Assembly: GCF_001613465.1 (NCBI RefSeq)
Contig: NZ_BDCK01000030.1
Coordinates: forward strand, 62,001-126,000
DNA: 64,000 nt
Direction of reading: 5' to 3'
Source of the DNA: Nocardia niwae NBRC 108934 = DSM 45340
Lineage (GTDB): Bacteria; Actinomycetota; Actinomycetes; Mycobacteriales; Mycobacteriaceae
Below, in pieces: positions 41,155 to 50,148 of the stretch. Position 1 is the stretch's first letter; the number at the start of each line of letters is the position of its first letter. A program made the translations under genes and the position numbers. The notes beneath the pieces were generated by a model. That model was given only the letters and a program-made list of their open reading frames with translations, did no database searches and was not told the origin of the DNA.

Positions 41155-43251
41155 TCAGGGGCGGAGTGGACGGGGTTGCTGTTCGGTATCGATGCCGGCG
41201 ACAGCGGGCCGTCCGCCGACCGAGCCGACCCGCCGCATCTCGACGCCGGCGCGGCTGGTCGCGGGACAGGGGTCCGCTTTGTCGCGGACCCATGTGCCGG
41301 TCAGGAATTCGGTGGGGTCGGGTCCCGTATCGGAGGGGAACAACTCCCACTGAAATGTCGCGTTCGTGTACGGCTCGTTCGATCCCGCGAAACAGGGAAA
41401 CGGACTGCTGTAGCCGGCCCGCCAGACCCCGCCTTGGAGTACGAACATCGGAGCGAAGACGGCGCGAGAATCGGTGCGTGGATCGGTGCGAGGATCTGCT
41501 TGTGTCGTCGCGGCGCAGCGGTCGCCGCTGCGCAGGCAAATGGTGTCGTATCGTTGCCGGATCCTGTTCGGGGGCGGGGGATCGAGCACATCCGGTGTCG
41601 CGGTGTAGGTGATGGTTACGTCGTAAGTGCCGCTGATCGGCGCGGGAGGCCGGGTGTCGACGCGGGCGGGAATGGTTTCGGGCGGTACGACGGTGACCTC
41701 GGGGTCGATCTCGCCGACGCGGGACAGTGTCATCCCCGCCTCTTGGATGTATGCACAGGGGCCGCCTGCGAAGCCGAGGTAGGTTCCGGCCTGCGACGGG
41801 TCGTCGGTTCGGAATTGGAGTCGCTGCCATGCCGAGACGATGTTGGGCGCGTGGGTGATCGGGCTTTCGCAATCGGTATCGGGCTGGGGTGGAGTCTCTC
41901 GTGTGATCACCCACGTGCCGTCGCGATAGTCCGCGACGAACTGAGTCGGGGATTTCTCCGGCTCCGAGGGGTTCTGGCTGGTTATCGAGGCTACGCAACG
42001 TTCACTGGGCGAGGGGCAGTCCGATCGGACCGACCACACCCGGGTCGCCGGAGGCCCGGTGTCCGGCTTCCCGTTGATGGTTCGGGGCGTGTAGGTGATC
42101 TCGTATCTGCCGTCGAAGGCGAGTTCGGGCTTCGAGTTGTGGGTCAGCCACCAAATCCCCGCCGCCGTCGCCGCAGCGATCAGCAGGGCGGCCACCGCTA
42201 TCCCGATGACAGGCCGTTTATGTCCTGGCGGTGCGATGCCGTCCCGTCGGATCCTCCCCGGTTCGGACGGGCTGGGCTGGAGGCCAGGAAGGCGGGTGGA
42301 AGGTCCCGGGCTGATCGTCGACTTGTGGTCCGCGTTCGGTTCTGTGGCGGGGACAGGCGGTGCGCCGGGTCGATCGCTGTGACCGTCGAAGCCGGGCGTC
42401 GGTATCGATGGAGGGGTTCCGGCGGCAACTGCTGGGACGGTGGCGAGGGCCCGGCCGGCGGCGGCTGCCAGCTCTCCGGCGGTCGAGTAGCGATCGTCCG
42501 GGTTCTTCGCCATACCCCGGGCGATGACCTCGTCGAATCCGACCGGCAGATCGAGCCGTCGCAGGCTCGGCGCCGGAGGGGCGGCTGTCAGGTGCGCCGC
42601 GATCTGCTGTTCGGCGCTGTTGCTCGGGTAAGGCGGGATTCCGGTCAGACATTCGCACAACACGCAGGTGAGGGCGTAGACGTCGGAGCGAGCGTCGGCG
42701 ATGCCGTTGGTGAATCGCTCCGGAGCCATGTAGGCCAAGGTTCCGATCATCGTGCTGGTGCTGGTCAGTGGGGTGTCGCTGGCGGAACGTGCGATGCCGA
42801 AGTCGATCAGGTACACGAAGCCGCTATCGGTGACCAGCAGGTTCGACGGCTTGACGTCTCGGTGCACCAAACTCTGGGCGTGTGCCGCATCCAGCGCCGC
42901 GGCGGCCTGCGTGATCACAGCAACCGCTGTCTCCGGCGTCATCGCACCCTCGCGGTTGAGCAATGTTCGCGCGTCGGCACCGTCGATCAGGCGCATGTCG
43001 AGGTAGAGGTGACCATCGATTTCGCCGTAGCCGTGAATCGGGACCACATGTGGTTCGCGCAGTTGAGCGGTGTCGTGGGCTTCGCGCCGGAATCGCTCCC
43101 GGAAACCCGGGATGACGGCGTAGTGTCCAGGCAGCAGTTTGATCGCCACGATGCGGTCGGTGTCGGTGTCGTAGGCCCGCCATACCTGGCCCATGCCGCC
43201 CTCACCGATTAGCTCGTGCAACTGGTAGCGACCGAACGCTATGCCGTTCAC
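41155..43251 (-). CDS. receptor-like Ser/Thr protein kinase
   Basis: A 698-residue transmembrane kinase. The cytosolic kinase domain (residues ~8-265) has GEGGMGQVW, Lys38, Glu57, catalytic Asp132 in HRDVKPSNL, DFG and APE motifs. A proline-rich juxtamembrane region precedes one membrane helix (VIGIAVAALLIAAATAAGIWWL). The outside part (~310 residues) holds two similar Cys-containing units, beginning YEITYTPRTI and YDVTITYTAT, each ending in LSRVG/MRRVG, instead of PASTA repeats. GTG 43251 has GGGAGG six bases upstream and removes a 12-residue extension. Ligand and targets are unknown. Confidence 0.9.
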   Translation of the reverse strand: MNGIAFGRYQLHELIGEGGMGQVWRAYDTDTDRIVAIKLLPGHYAVIPGFRERFRREAHDTAQLREPHVVPIHGYGEIDGHLYLDMRLIDGADARTLLNREGAMTPETAVAVITQAAAALDAAHAQSLVHRDVKPSNLLVTDSGFVYLIDFGIARSASDTPLTSTSTMIGTLAYMAPERFTNGIADARSDVYALTCVLCECLTGIPPYPSNSAEQQIAAHLTAAPPAPSLRRLDLPVGFDEVIARGMAKNPDDRYSTAGELAAAAGRALATVPAVAAGTPPSIPTPGFDGHSDRPGAPPVPATEPNADHKSTISPGPSTRLPGLQPSPSEPGRIRRDGIAPPGHKRPVIGIAVAALLIAAATAAGIWWLTHNSKPELAFDGRYEITYTPRTINGKPDTGPPATRVWSVRSDCPSPSERCVASITSQNPSEPEKSPTQFVADYRDGTWVITRETPPQPDTDCESPITHAPNIVSAWQRLQFRTDDPSQAGTYLGFAGGPCAYIQEAGMTLSRVGEIDPEVTVVPPETIPARVDTRPPAPISGTYDVTITYTATPDVLDPPPPNRIRQRYDTICLRSGDRCAATTQADPRTDPRTDSRAVFAPMFVLQGGVWRAGYSSPFPCFAGSNEPYTNATFQWELFPSDTGPDPTEFLTGTWVRDKADPCPATSRAGVEMRRVGSVGGRPAVAGIDTEQQPRPLRP

Positions 43252-43507
43252 CGACCACCTCCCGCACGGATGGATCGCCTTCGTCAAGAAGGATTAGCAT
43301 CGTGAAAAGGTCGCATATCGATCATATCGGCCCCGGCATTCGTCCTGCATCACTCGTTGCGGGCCCGCTCGTGCCGGAGATCGGGACAAGAGCCGCCGCA
43401 TGCCGTACCGAGCGTTTCTTCGAACGGCACACGATGGCGGAGGACGGCTTCGGTATGACAGAGGACGGGCAGTGGGCCGTCCGGATCGACTTCCCACCCT
43501 GCCGGGG

Positions 43508-44011
43508 TCACAGCCCGAGCAGCACGGGGCGTCGCGGCATAGCTTCGGTCATCAGTACCTGCAACAGTGTCGCGAGATCGCGCGGTGCGAACACGTCCGC
43601 GCCGCGATAGCCGGAGATGCCCGGTAACCGCCACCAACGGAAGTCCGTGATGTTCTCGGCCGCAGGTTCATGGTCGCTCAGCGCGCCGCGCGGGGTGAAC
43701 GACGTGGTCCGGACAAGGTAGAAGTCGCCGACCACGGCGTCGAAACCCGGCGCGTGGCCGGGTGCGTGAACTTCTTGATGCCAGATGTGCGGCGGATCGG
43801 TCTCGACCGCGAGGCCGATCTCTTCGCGCAACTCACGCCGCAGCGCGGCGAGCGGCGCTTCCGTGGGCTCGACTCCCCCGCCGGGAGCGGCCCACACCAC
43901 GGTTGCCGCGCGGTCCTCGAGGGAGTGACGGCACGGCAGGAGGCGGTCGTCGGCATCGAGAACGATCGCGCGCGCCGCGTGTCGCAGAACCGACGACAGA
44001 CTATCGAGCAC
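43508..44011 (-). CDS. Nudix hydrolase
   Basis: A 167-residue protein with a complete Nudix box, G-x5-E-x7-REUXEE-x-GU, read from GGGVEPTEAPLAALRRELRE plus EIGL. It hydrolyses a nucleoside diphosphate linked to another moiety. The start at GTG 44011 is a choice; an internal start would still keep the domain. The substrate is not predictable. Confidence 0.88.
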   Translation of the reverse strand: MLDSLSSVLRHAARAIVLDADDRLLPCRHSLEDRAATVVWAAPGGGVEPTEAPLAALRRELREEIGLAVETDPPHIWHQEVHAPGHAPGFDAVVGDFYLVRTTSFTPRGALSDHEPAAENITDFRWWRLPGISGYRGADVFAPRDLATLLQVLMTEAMPRRPVLLGL

Positions 44012-44333
44012 AACTGGTCCACTCCCCGGCGCGCCGCCCGCGCGAAAGTGTTGTCTTGGCTCAGCCCCACCGCCGACGGCGTACCGCCCGTGCCGGCTGG
44101 ATGCGGGTCACGATCCGAACATCAACAGCAACCGGTCGGCATCACCGACGACCAGTGTCCGCGACTGCGCGGGCGCACCGCGGATGTCGGCGTCGCGCCG
44201 AGCGAGCGGATCGCCGGCGTCGGGCTCGCGACGGAGCGATGGCGGATATCGACACGCACAGAACGAGTTTCGGCGGCATCGTCCATCATGGTGATGACCA
44301 CGACCCAACTCGGAGGTGCGAAGCGGTGAGGCG
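44012..44333. other. 322-bp divergent intergenic region
   Basis: It lies between the Nudix and DUF2797 starts and should hold both promoters. No gene and no clear repeat were seen. Confidence 0.45.
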
Positions 44334-45251
44334 ATGACCACGACGGATACCTTGCTGTACGGCGGCACCCGCTGGGACGAGCGCGGCCGCTGGTGGTATG
44401 AGCTGATCCGCAATGACGGCACGACCGAGCGTGTGCCCGGTCTCGAGCGACGCCTCGCGTTCCGGGTCCGTGACACGGCGCGATACTGCCTGGGATACTA
44501 CGGATTCGGCAGTTTCCCGGGGCGGCGAGCTTGTCCGGAATCCGCGCAAGTCACGAGCGGCCGGCAGTGTGCGGACTGCCGGGTGCAGGAAGGGTGGACG
44601 GCGGTACACGCGCACCGCGGACCGATCTCCGCTCTGCCGGAGCAGATTCGCGATTACGTGTCGCAGCCCCACCATCTCTATATCGCCTATTTCGGGGACG
44701 GGCTGGCCAAGGTGGGCACGGCGTCCGCGGTACGCAGGCATCGCCGCCTGTACGAACAAGGCGCGCTCGCCGCGCGATTCGTCGCCGACTCGCCGGACGG
44801 TTTGCACGTGCGCGAACTGGAGCGCGTGGTGTCGGCGCAGGCCGGTTTCCGCCAGGCCGTGGGCAGCGCGGCGAAGACTCGCATCCTGGCGAAGCCGCTG
44901 GCTCCGTGGGCGGCGTTGGAGGCCGCGGTGGCCGCCGCAGCCGCTGACGCGCTCGCCGTGCTGCCTGCCGGGACGTTGCGCACCGACACCGCCTGGTCGG
45001 GTGGCAGCGAGTTCTACCGCACCGTGGCGCAGCGGGGCCGCTACGCGACGGTCGTCGATTTCGGCGGGGCGGCGCTGGGGGAGTACGTTCTCGACGCGGT
45101 GACCGCGCATGGGCATACCATCGCTTGTCACAACGGGTCCGAGACCGGGGAACTCCTGCTGGTCAACGACACTCAGCTCGTCGGGCGACGTATCGAGCTC
45201 GACGACTCGATCACCGCCGCCCCGGTGGCCGCGCAGACCAGCTTGTTCTGA
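44334..45251 (+). CDS. DUF2797 family protein
   Basis: A 305-residue protein of DUF2797. Early residues CLGYYGF, CPES and QCADC give a Cys set suited to zinc binding. The central HHLYIAYFGDGLAKVGTA resembles a GIY-YIG-nuclease-like core, and an HVRELERVV helix follows. ATG 44334 was chosen over GTG 44316 because the latter abuts its own GGAGG. The function is unknown; nucleic-acid binding is plausible from the Cys cluster. Confidence 0.85.
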   Translation: MTTTDTLLYGGTRWDERGRWWYELIRNDGTTERVPGLERRLAFRVRDTARYCLGYYGFGSFPGRRACPESAQVTSGRQCADCRVQEGWTAVHAHRGPISALPEQIRDYVSQPHHLYIAYFGDGLAKVGTASAVRRHRRLYEQGALAARFVADSPDGLHVRELERVVSAQAGFRQAVGSAAKTRILAKPLAPWAALEAAVAAAAADALAVLPAGTLRTDTAWSGGSEFYRTVAQRGRYATVVDFGGAALGEYVLDAVTAHGHTIACHNGSETGELLLVNDTQLVGRRIELDDSITAAPVAAQTSLF

Positions 45252-45313
45252 CCCGCGCCGCCGGGTGTGTCCGAACGATCGCTCACCGAGGGGCGGTGGA
45301 TCGGTGGACGAGG

Positions 45314-45793
45314 TCAGGCATCTGGTTCGCGTCCGACGCCCGGCCTGACCATGCGCTGTTCACCGGCACCGTCGGGCGAGCGGCCCGCGTCGGCGAATCC
45401 GTGGCGCCGATACAGTCGAATCGCGGCCTGGTTGTCGGCCTTGACCGACAAGCCGACGTCACGGCCGACCGCCCACTGCAGGACGGAGCCGATCGCCGCA
45501 TCCGAGATGCCCCGCCCCCGGGCGAACGGCGCGACCCACATCGATACGAGCTCGACAGTGCCGATATCGGCGACGTAGGCGCCGGCCATTCCTGCCGGTG
45601 TTCCACGCCACCGGACGATCACGTTGAACGGAATGTCGGTCAGCCGAGCGCGCCACCGAGCTTCGGTATCGCGGGATCCACTCCAGTCGGCGAGTGCCGA
45701 GCCGAACGCTGCGGGTGCGTCCGCCAATGCCTCACGGCGAAGCCTGCGCCACAACCGCCAGTCATCGGGTGCGAGCACCTGCACCTCTATCAC
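45314..45793 (-). CDS. GNAT-family N-acetyltransferase
   Basis: A 159-residue acetyltransferase. The acetyl-CoA loop region is MWVAPFARGRGISDAAIGSV, followed by NQAAIRLYRRHGF, the usual C-terminal signature. GTG 45793 has GGGGG upstream and removes a non-conserved 76-residue extension. The substrate is unknown. It is convergent with DUF2797. Confidence 0.88.
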   Translation of the reverse strand: MIEVQVLAPDDWRLWRRLRREALADAPAAFGSALADWSGSRDTEARWRARLTDIPFNVIVRWRGTPAGMAGAYVADIGTVELVSMWVAPFARGRGISDAAIGSVLQWAVGRDVGLSVKADNQAAIRLYRRHGFADAGRSPDGAGEQRMVRPGVGREPDA

Positions 45794-46132
45794 CGCTACC
45801 CCCGTATCGCCGCAACTGTCCGGGCTGCTGTCTCCCCACGCTATCGGGCACATGGACGACGCGGCGAACGAATATCGCTGCGGCTTCCGCGCCGATCGAC
45901 ATGTGCACGTCGCGGGCAGCGTCCGGCCACGAGCAGACTCCCGGGGATTCGCGATCGACCCAGTTGATCGCGTGGGCTGAGAGTCGCACTTCGGATACTC
46001 GATTCTTCGGGCAGTACTCACAGTTCCAGTGGTCGTCGACGCTCGTGTGCGTCGGGTGCAGCAGTATGGTTCCTGCCGTGCATCCCGGCCGCCTGCTTCA
46101 GCGGCGCAGCCACTCGCCGTAGATCAACTCGC
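45794..46132. other. 339-bp gap with no supported gene
   Basis: It lies between the GNAT start and the end of the peptidoglycan-binding-like gene on the same strand; it should hold the GNAT promoter. No recognisable element was seen. Confidence 0.45.
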
Positions 46133-46969
46133 TCAGAACATGTCGACAACCCATACCTCCATGTCCTTCAAGGGGTCGTTCGGATGGTTCGGATCGGCGA
46201 TGCGGTGCTGCTGGATGACGGTGCCGAGACCGAGGATGTCGGCGCGGGGGGTGACGAACCGTTCTCGGTTCGATCCGTAGGTGAAGCGGCATCCACCGAC
46301 CAGCGCCGACTGCGCCAGACGCCGGATCTCGTTCCGAGTCACCGCACTCAACTCCGTGTCGCGCATACAGATATCGCTGGCGCACCCATCTACCAGCGTC
46401 GAGGTCATCGGCCGGTTGCGGGCGAACTGGGGTTCGGTGGCGAAGTCGGTGAAGCCGACATAGTCTGTCTCACCTTCACCATAGATATTGATCTTCATCG
46501 CGGTGCCAATGGGGTTTATCGGCGTACCGCGATGCTGCGCGCGCCCGTCGGGGCCTGGGTTCACCACCCGTGGCGGAGTCGGACACGCTTGGTGATTGTG
46601 CGGCAGCCCCGCCTGGGTAGGCGAGACCAGCCCGGATTCAGGAGGCGTCGTATTCTCGAATTCGAATACCTCCTCGTCGAGGGTCTTGATCGTGCGCTTG
46701 CCGACGAGGCGATCGGCCTGGGTCTGCCCCGGAGCCAGAATGTGGCGCACGTTCTTGTAGTTCTCGACCGCGTCACCGGTATCCGGTCCGAATTTGCCGT
46801 CGACTTCCAGATCGGCGTCATCGACCTCGTTCAGCGCGATCTGAATTCGCCGCACATGCTCGCCGACTTCGTGAACACCCTCCCCGATATGCGCAGGATC
46901 GGACACCAAACAGTTCTCCAACTGCTGATCGGGTGTCGGCGAGGTGAGCAGCATGCTTCTGAGTCCCAT
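46133..46969 (-). CDS. protein with N-terminal peptidoglycan-binding-like module, unknown C-terminal domain
   Basis: A 278-residue protein without signal peptide. Residues ~17-100 form a PG_binding-like module (LENCLVSD, VRRIQIALNEV, DGKFGPDTGDAVENYK, VGKRTIKTLDEEV). The same module opens the metallopeptidase-like protein at 48334-49536, also after an MGL start. A linker follows, then a C-terminal part from ~155 (MKINIYGEGETDYVGF) of unknown fold with Cys-containing segments. The next gene downstream of the shared strand is the beta-propeller's partner. Without a signal, export or binding of true peptidoglycan is doubtful; the module may serve protein-protein contact. Confidence 0.75.
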   Translation of the reverse strand: MGLRSMLLTSPTPDQQLENCLVSDPAHIGEGVHEVGEHVRRIQIALNEVDDADLEVDGKFGPDTGDAVENYKNVRHILAPGQTQADRLVGKRTIKTLDEEVFEFENTTPPESGLVSPTQAGLPHNHQACPTPPRVVNPGPDGRAQHRGTPINPIGTAMKINIYGEGETDYVGFTDFATEPQFARNRPMTSTLVDGCASDICMRDTELSAVTRNEIRRLAQSALVGGCRFTYGSNRERFVTPRADILGLGTVIQQHRIADPNHPNDPLKDMEVWVVDMF

Positions 46970-47014
46970 GATTGTTTATTCCTTCCAGATAGGGGCCATG
47001 GCAATGCATCGTTC

Positions 47015-47929
47015 TCATGGTTGGATGACGGTTACGGTGCCCTCACCGCTGTTGGCGACGTAGGCGTGGCCGGTGTTGGGGTCGACCGCGATTCCGGTGG
47101 GTCGCAAGCCTGCTTCGACCGTGGCCGTGACGGTGTTGCTCAATGCGTCGATGATCGACACGGTGCCGGCGTCGTGCGTGACCCAGATCCGTTCCACCGG
47201 GCCCGCGGCCACGCCGAACGGCCGTGGCCCCACATCGACCGCAGCGATCTTCTCTTCGCCGCGAATCACCGTGAGGGTGCCGGATTTCGCGTCGGCGACA
47301 TAGGCCAGTGGCTGATGCGGATGAGTGGCGACGCCCACCGGCCGCCGGCCGACCCGGGTGAGCGCTCGCCGGCGCGGGAAGCCCGCACTCGTGTCGAAGA
47401 CCGAAACGCTGTCAGCGGCGGGATTGGTGACGTACACGAACCGGGTGGGATCGGATGCGAGTGCTGCCCCGTGCGGACTGCGCTCGGCACCGTCGAAGAC
47501 GAAGGGATGATCGCCGCCGTCGAAGAAGGTGCCGGTCGCGGGTAGCGCCCCGCCGTGGTCGATCTTCGTCACCCCGCCGTTCCGGTTGATCACGACGACC
47601 ATGGCCGCACCGTGCAGATTCACCAATCCGACCGGCCGTGGTGGACCACCGGCGCTGGTATCGAGTGCGATGGTGGCGCGCAAGGTGTGATCGCGGTTGA
47701 GAACCGTAATGGAGCCGTCGCCGCTGTTGGCCACGAAGACGCCGGACTGCGGATCGATCGCCACACCCATCGGGCGTGAGCCGACAGGCACCGTTGCGAT
47801 GACGGTCTTCGTCGCGCATTCGATTATCGACACGCTGTCGTCGTCGGTGTTCGTGACCCACACGTGGTTGCCGGACGCGGCAAGGCACGTAGGCCGGGCT
47901 CCGACGGCGATTGTTGCGATAGTTTTCAT
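47015..47929 (-). CDS. YVTN-type beta-propeller protein
   Basis: A 304-residue propeller with about seven repeats of ~42 residues; examples are VGSRPMGVAIDPQSGVFVAN and AGLRPTGIAVDPNTGHAYVA. The ring is likely closed by N- and C-terminal strands. No signal peptide is present, which is unusual since many YVTN propellers are surface proteins. GGAGG lies ten bases before ATG 47929. It is 45 bp before the peptidoglycan-binding-like gene and follows a small gene by 39 bp. A scaffold or binding role is likely. Confidence 0.87.
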   Translation of the reverse strand: MKTIATIAVGARPTCLAASGNHVWVTNTDDDSVSIIECATKTVIATVPVGSRPMGVAIDPQSGVFVANSGDGSITVLNRDHTLRATIALDTSAGGPPRPVGLVNLHGAAMVVVINRNGGVTKIDHGGALPATGTFFDGGDHPFVFDGAERSPHGAALASDPTRFVYVTNPAADSVSVFDTSAGFPRRRALTRVGRRPVGVATHPHQPLAYVADAKSGTLTVIRGEEKIAAVDVGPRPFGVAAGPVERIWVTHDAGTVSIIDALSNTVTATVEAGLRPTGIAVDPNTGHAYVANSGEGTVTVIQP

Positions 47930-47968
47930 TCGGTCATCGCCTCCCGAACGGAACGATTCCGGGCCGGG

Positions 47969-48220
47969 TCATCCGGCGACTCTTGTCGCCAGCGTCAACA
48001 CCCCCGTGACGTTCGGTACGGCCGCGAAGTCGCGCAACGCGGCATCGAGGACGGCAGCCGAGGCGGCGGGCGTGTCGTCCACCGGCGCCGCCAGGATATG
48101 GACGATGTGACCGTAATCCGGCGCCTTGCCGATGACGATCTGCCTGGCGTTGCCGAGAGAAATCCGGAGGTCGTCGTCCGTGACGCCCGTTCCCTCGATG
48201 AGAACAAGACTCGAGTGCAT
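47969..48220 (-). CDS. small protein of the propeller cluster, unknown
   Basis: An 83-residue soluble protein (MHSSLVLIEGTGVTDDDLRI...) I do not recognise. GGAG lies nine bases before ATG 48220, and the next gene starts 39 bp downstream, supporting a real operon gene. Predicted alternation of strand and helix suggests a compact alpha/beta fold. Confidence 0.65.
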   Translation of the reverse strand: MHSSLVLIEGTGVTDDDLRISLGNARQIVIGKAPDYGHIVHILAAPVDDTPAASAAVLDAALRDFAAVPNVTGVLTLATRVAG

Positions 48221-48333
48221 GAACCTGCTCCTTCGTAGTGCTGTGTTCGTCGATGGCGTCGGCATGGGGCCGCTGCCACGCGTCATCTGCTGTGCGAACT
48301 GTCGTTCACTTCCGCTGTCCCTCGCCGCCAGGT

Positions 48334-49536
48334 TCATCGAAAGTCGCGGGGCTCCGGAAACAGGCCTCTCCCGGTGGGATGAGGTGCGTTCGGGTCGGCG
48401 GCGATGACGTCGGCGGTGTCGGCAGCGTCGCGGAAGAGCCGTGCGCTGATTTCCTGCCGCTCGGGTTTGCTGCTGAAGGTCAGCCGGGCGGTCTGCCGGA
48501 GCCACAATGCGATCTGCCGGTAGGTCTTCTCCCTGCTCTGCAGCATGTTCGCGATGTAGCCGTTGTCGAAGAACAATTGCGGGTCGGTCTCCGCGAAGTA
48601 GAAATGCGCGGCCTCGCACAATTCGGCAGGTGGCAGGAATCTCGCCGCGAAGGGATCTCCGGCCTCCTCCTTCTCGATGACCCAAGTGACGTGGCGGGCG
48701 TTCATTTCGTTCGCGAAATGCATGAAGACAAAGGCGGTCCCCGGCAAGCTCGCCGCGAGGATCGGGTCGAGGAAGGTGTCGGTGTCGAACGTCGGCGTCA
48801 ACTCCAGGTTCGCGCCCTCGTTGCGCATGTGTGTGAGCTCGTGGCAGAGCTGGCCACGGAAACTGGCCTTCGCCCGGCGACCGTCGGGGCGGTGGGTCAA
48901 GAACATGCGTCCACGTATCAACAGATCGTTCAGCCCGATCACGCTACGTTGCCGCCCATCGGAGTCCTTGTATCCGACGGTGACGCCGGACGCGGCTGCC
49001 GGAAGCCGCGCGAGTTCGTCTTCGACATCGGCGGGGATCCGAGAATCGTTCAGGCCATGGGCCCGGCTGGCCGCGACGATAGCCAAGCAGTCGCCGGAGT
49101 TGAGACGGTCGAGCATGGTGAAGCCGAGGTCGTGACGTTGACTGGTCAATGGAGCCTGCAGCAGTGGCGCGAGATCCAATCCGACGAAGGGCTCCACGCG
49201 GTGGGCGGCGACGTGCCCGGCAAGCTCTCCGAAGTCGGCATCGCCCTGGACAACGGGATCGTTGAACATCATCGCGTCCAGGCGGCCCGAAGTGCCCTGA
49301 CCTACGACCGGATCATCCGGGGACAGATGCTGTTGCCGCTTGAATTCGGCGACCGCCGCTCCGGTCTGCCCGCCGAAGATGCCGTCGAGTACTCCGGGGT
49401 CTTTGCCCAGCCTGCGCAGTGCTTCCTGCACCCGCATGACGGAAAGGTTCTCCTCCGGCTCCATCATTCGGTGGGAACCGGCCAAGCATCGTTCCAAGAC
49501 CGGATCGCCGGAGAAACGGTTCGACATCAAGCCCAT
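48334..49536 (-). CDS. putative zinc metallopeptidase with peptidoglycan-binding-like N-terminal module
   Basis: A 400-residue protein. Residues ~11-90 are a PG_binding-like module (LERCLAG, VMRVQEALRRLG, LDGIFGGQTGAAVAEFK) shared with the protein at 46133-46969. The central region carries HELTH at His232-Glu233-His236, a zinc-peptidase HExxH motif, and EMNARHVTWVIEKEE further on could supply a third ligand. No signal peptide is present. ATG 49536 has GAGG six bases upstream. It leads the minus-strand cluster. Peptidase activity is an inference from the motif only. Confidence 0.78.
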   Translation of the reverse strand: MGLMSNRFSGDPVLERCLAGSHRMMEPEENLSVMRVQEALRRLGKDPGVLDGIFGGQTGAAVAEFKRQQHLSPDDPVVGQGTSGRLDAMMFNDPVVQGDADFGELAGHVAAHRVEPFVGLDLAPLLQAPLTSQRHDLGFTMLDRLNSGDCLAIVAASRAHGLNDSRIPADVEDELARLPAAASGVTVGYKDSDGRQRSVIGLNDLLIRGRMFLTHRPDGRRAKASFRGQLCHELTHMRNEGANLELTPTFDTDTFLDPILAASLPGTAFVFMHFANEMNARHVTWVIEKEEAGDPFAARFLPPAELCEAAHFYFAETDPQLFFDNGYIANMLQSREKTYRQIALWLRQTARLTFSSKPERQEISARLFRDAADTADVIAADPNAPHPTGRGLFPEPRDFR

Positions 49537-50148
49537 GTCTTGCCTCGCATTCGTTTCGGCTCGAACGCTCCCAACGTGATCTCGCCACGAGATGAGCAAT
49601 TCGGGGGCGAGAATCTGCGGGGCGAAGGCTCGCACGATTCTCGCGTCATGGGACTATGCGCTCGAAGAGGGAGTCCGCACGCGAGTAGTTGGTACTCGAT
49701 TCCGATGGCCGTGTGTCAGCCGAGAGTGAAGCGGATGATGTCGCGGTGGCGGTGATCGCTTGCCTCGGCCGTCGGCGCGTCAGATGCCCCCGCACCGGGG
49801 CAGCCGGGACCCGCCGTTTCGAACTTGGGAGGAAAATCCAGCGGGCGCGGTGGGCATGAAATCGGATGCCAGCAAGTTGCCTATGGCGCTCGGTCAGTGT
49901 TAGCCAAGCCAGATCGGTGCTGGGGCATGCCGAGTTTCGGGTGCGGCACTTGTGCCCGAACAATGCTTCTTATCTGCCCAAAGAGGTGGAAGTGCGGTGA
50001 GCCTATCCCCGCTGCGGCGACGATCGCCGGCGCGATTCCGCAGGTGAGCGTGACGGAAACGAGTAGTTAGCTACTCGCGTTACGCGGTCGGGGCAAGCCC
50101 ACACTCGATTGGATTCCTGGGGCATACCGGTCTCCGGGGGAGGTGATC
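49537..50148. other. 612-bp divergent region with inverted repeats
   Basis: It separates the metallopeptidase cluster from the Pro/Thr-rich gene. GCGAGAATC (49607-49615) and GATTCTCGC (49636-49644) form a 9-bp perfect inverted repeat about 70 bp before the metallopeptidase start, a candidate operator. Two similar small hairpins, CGAGTA/TACTCG at 49682-49698 and CGAGTAG/CTACTCG at 50060-50077, lie at the two sides. No gene is supported. Confidence 0.5.

Noticed and set aside
40957..43212. 751-codon plus-strand open frame opposite the kinase
   Set aside because: Antisense shadow; the kinase motifs are unambiguous on the minus strand.
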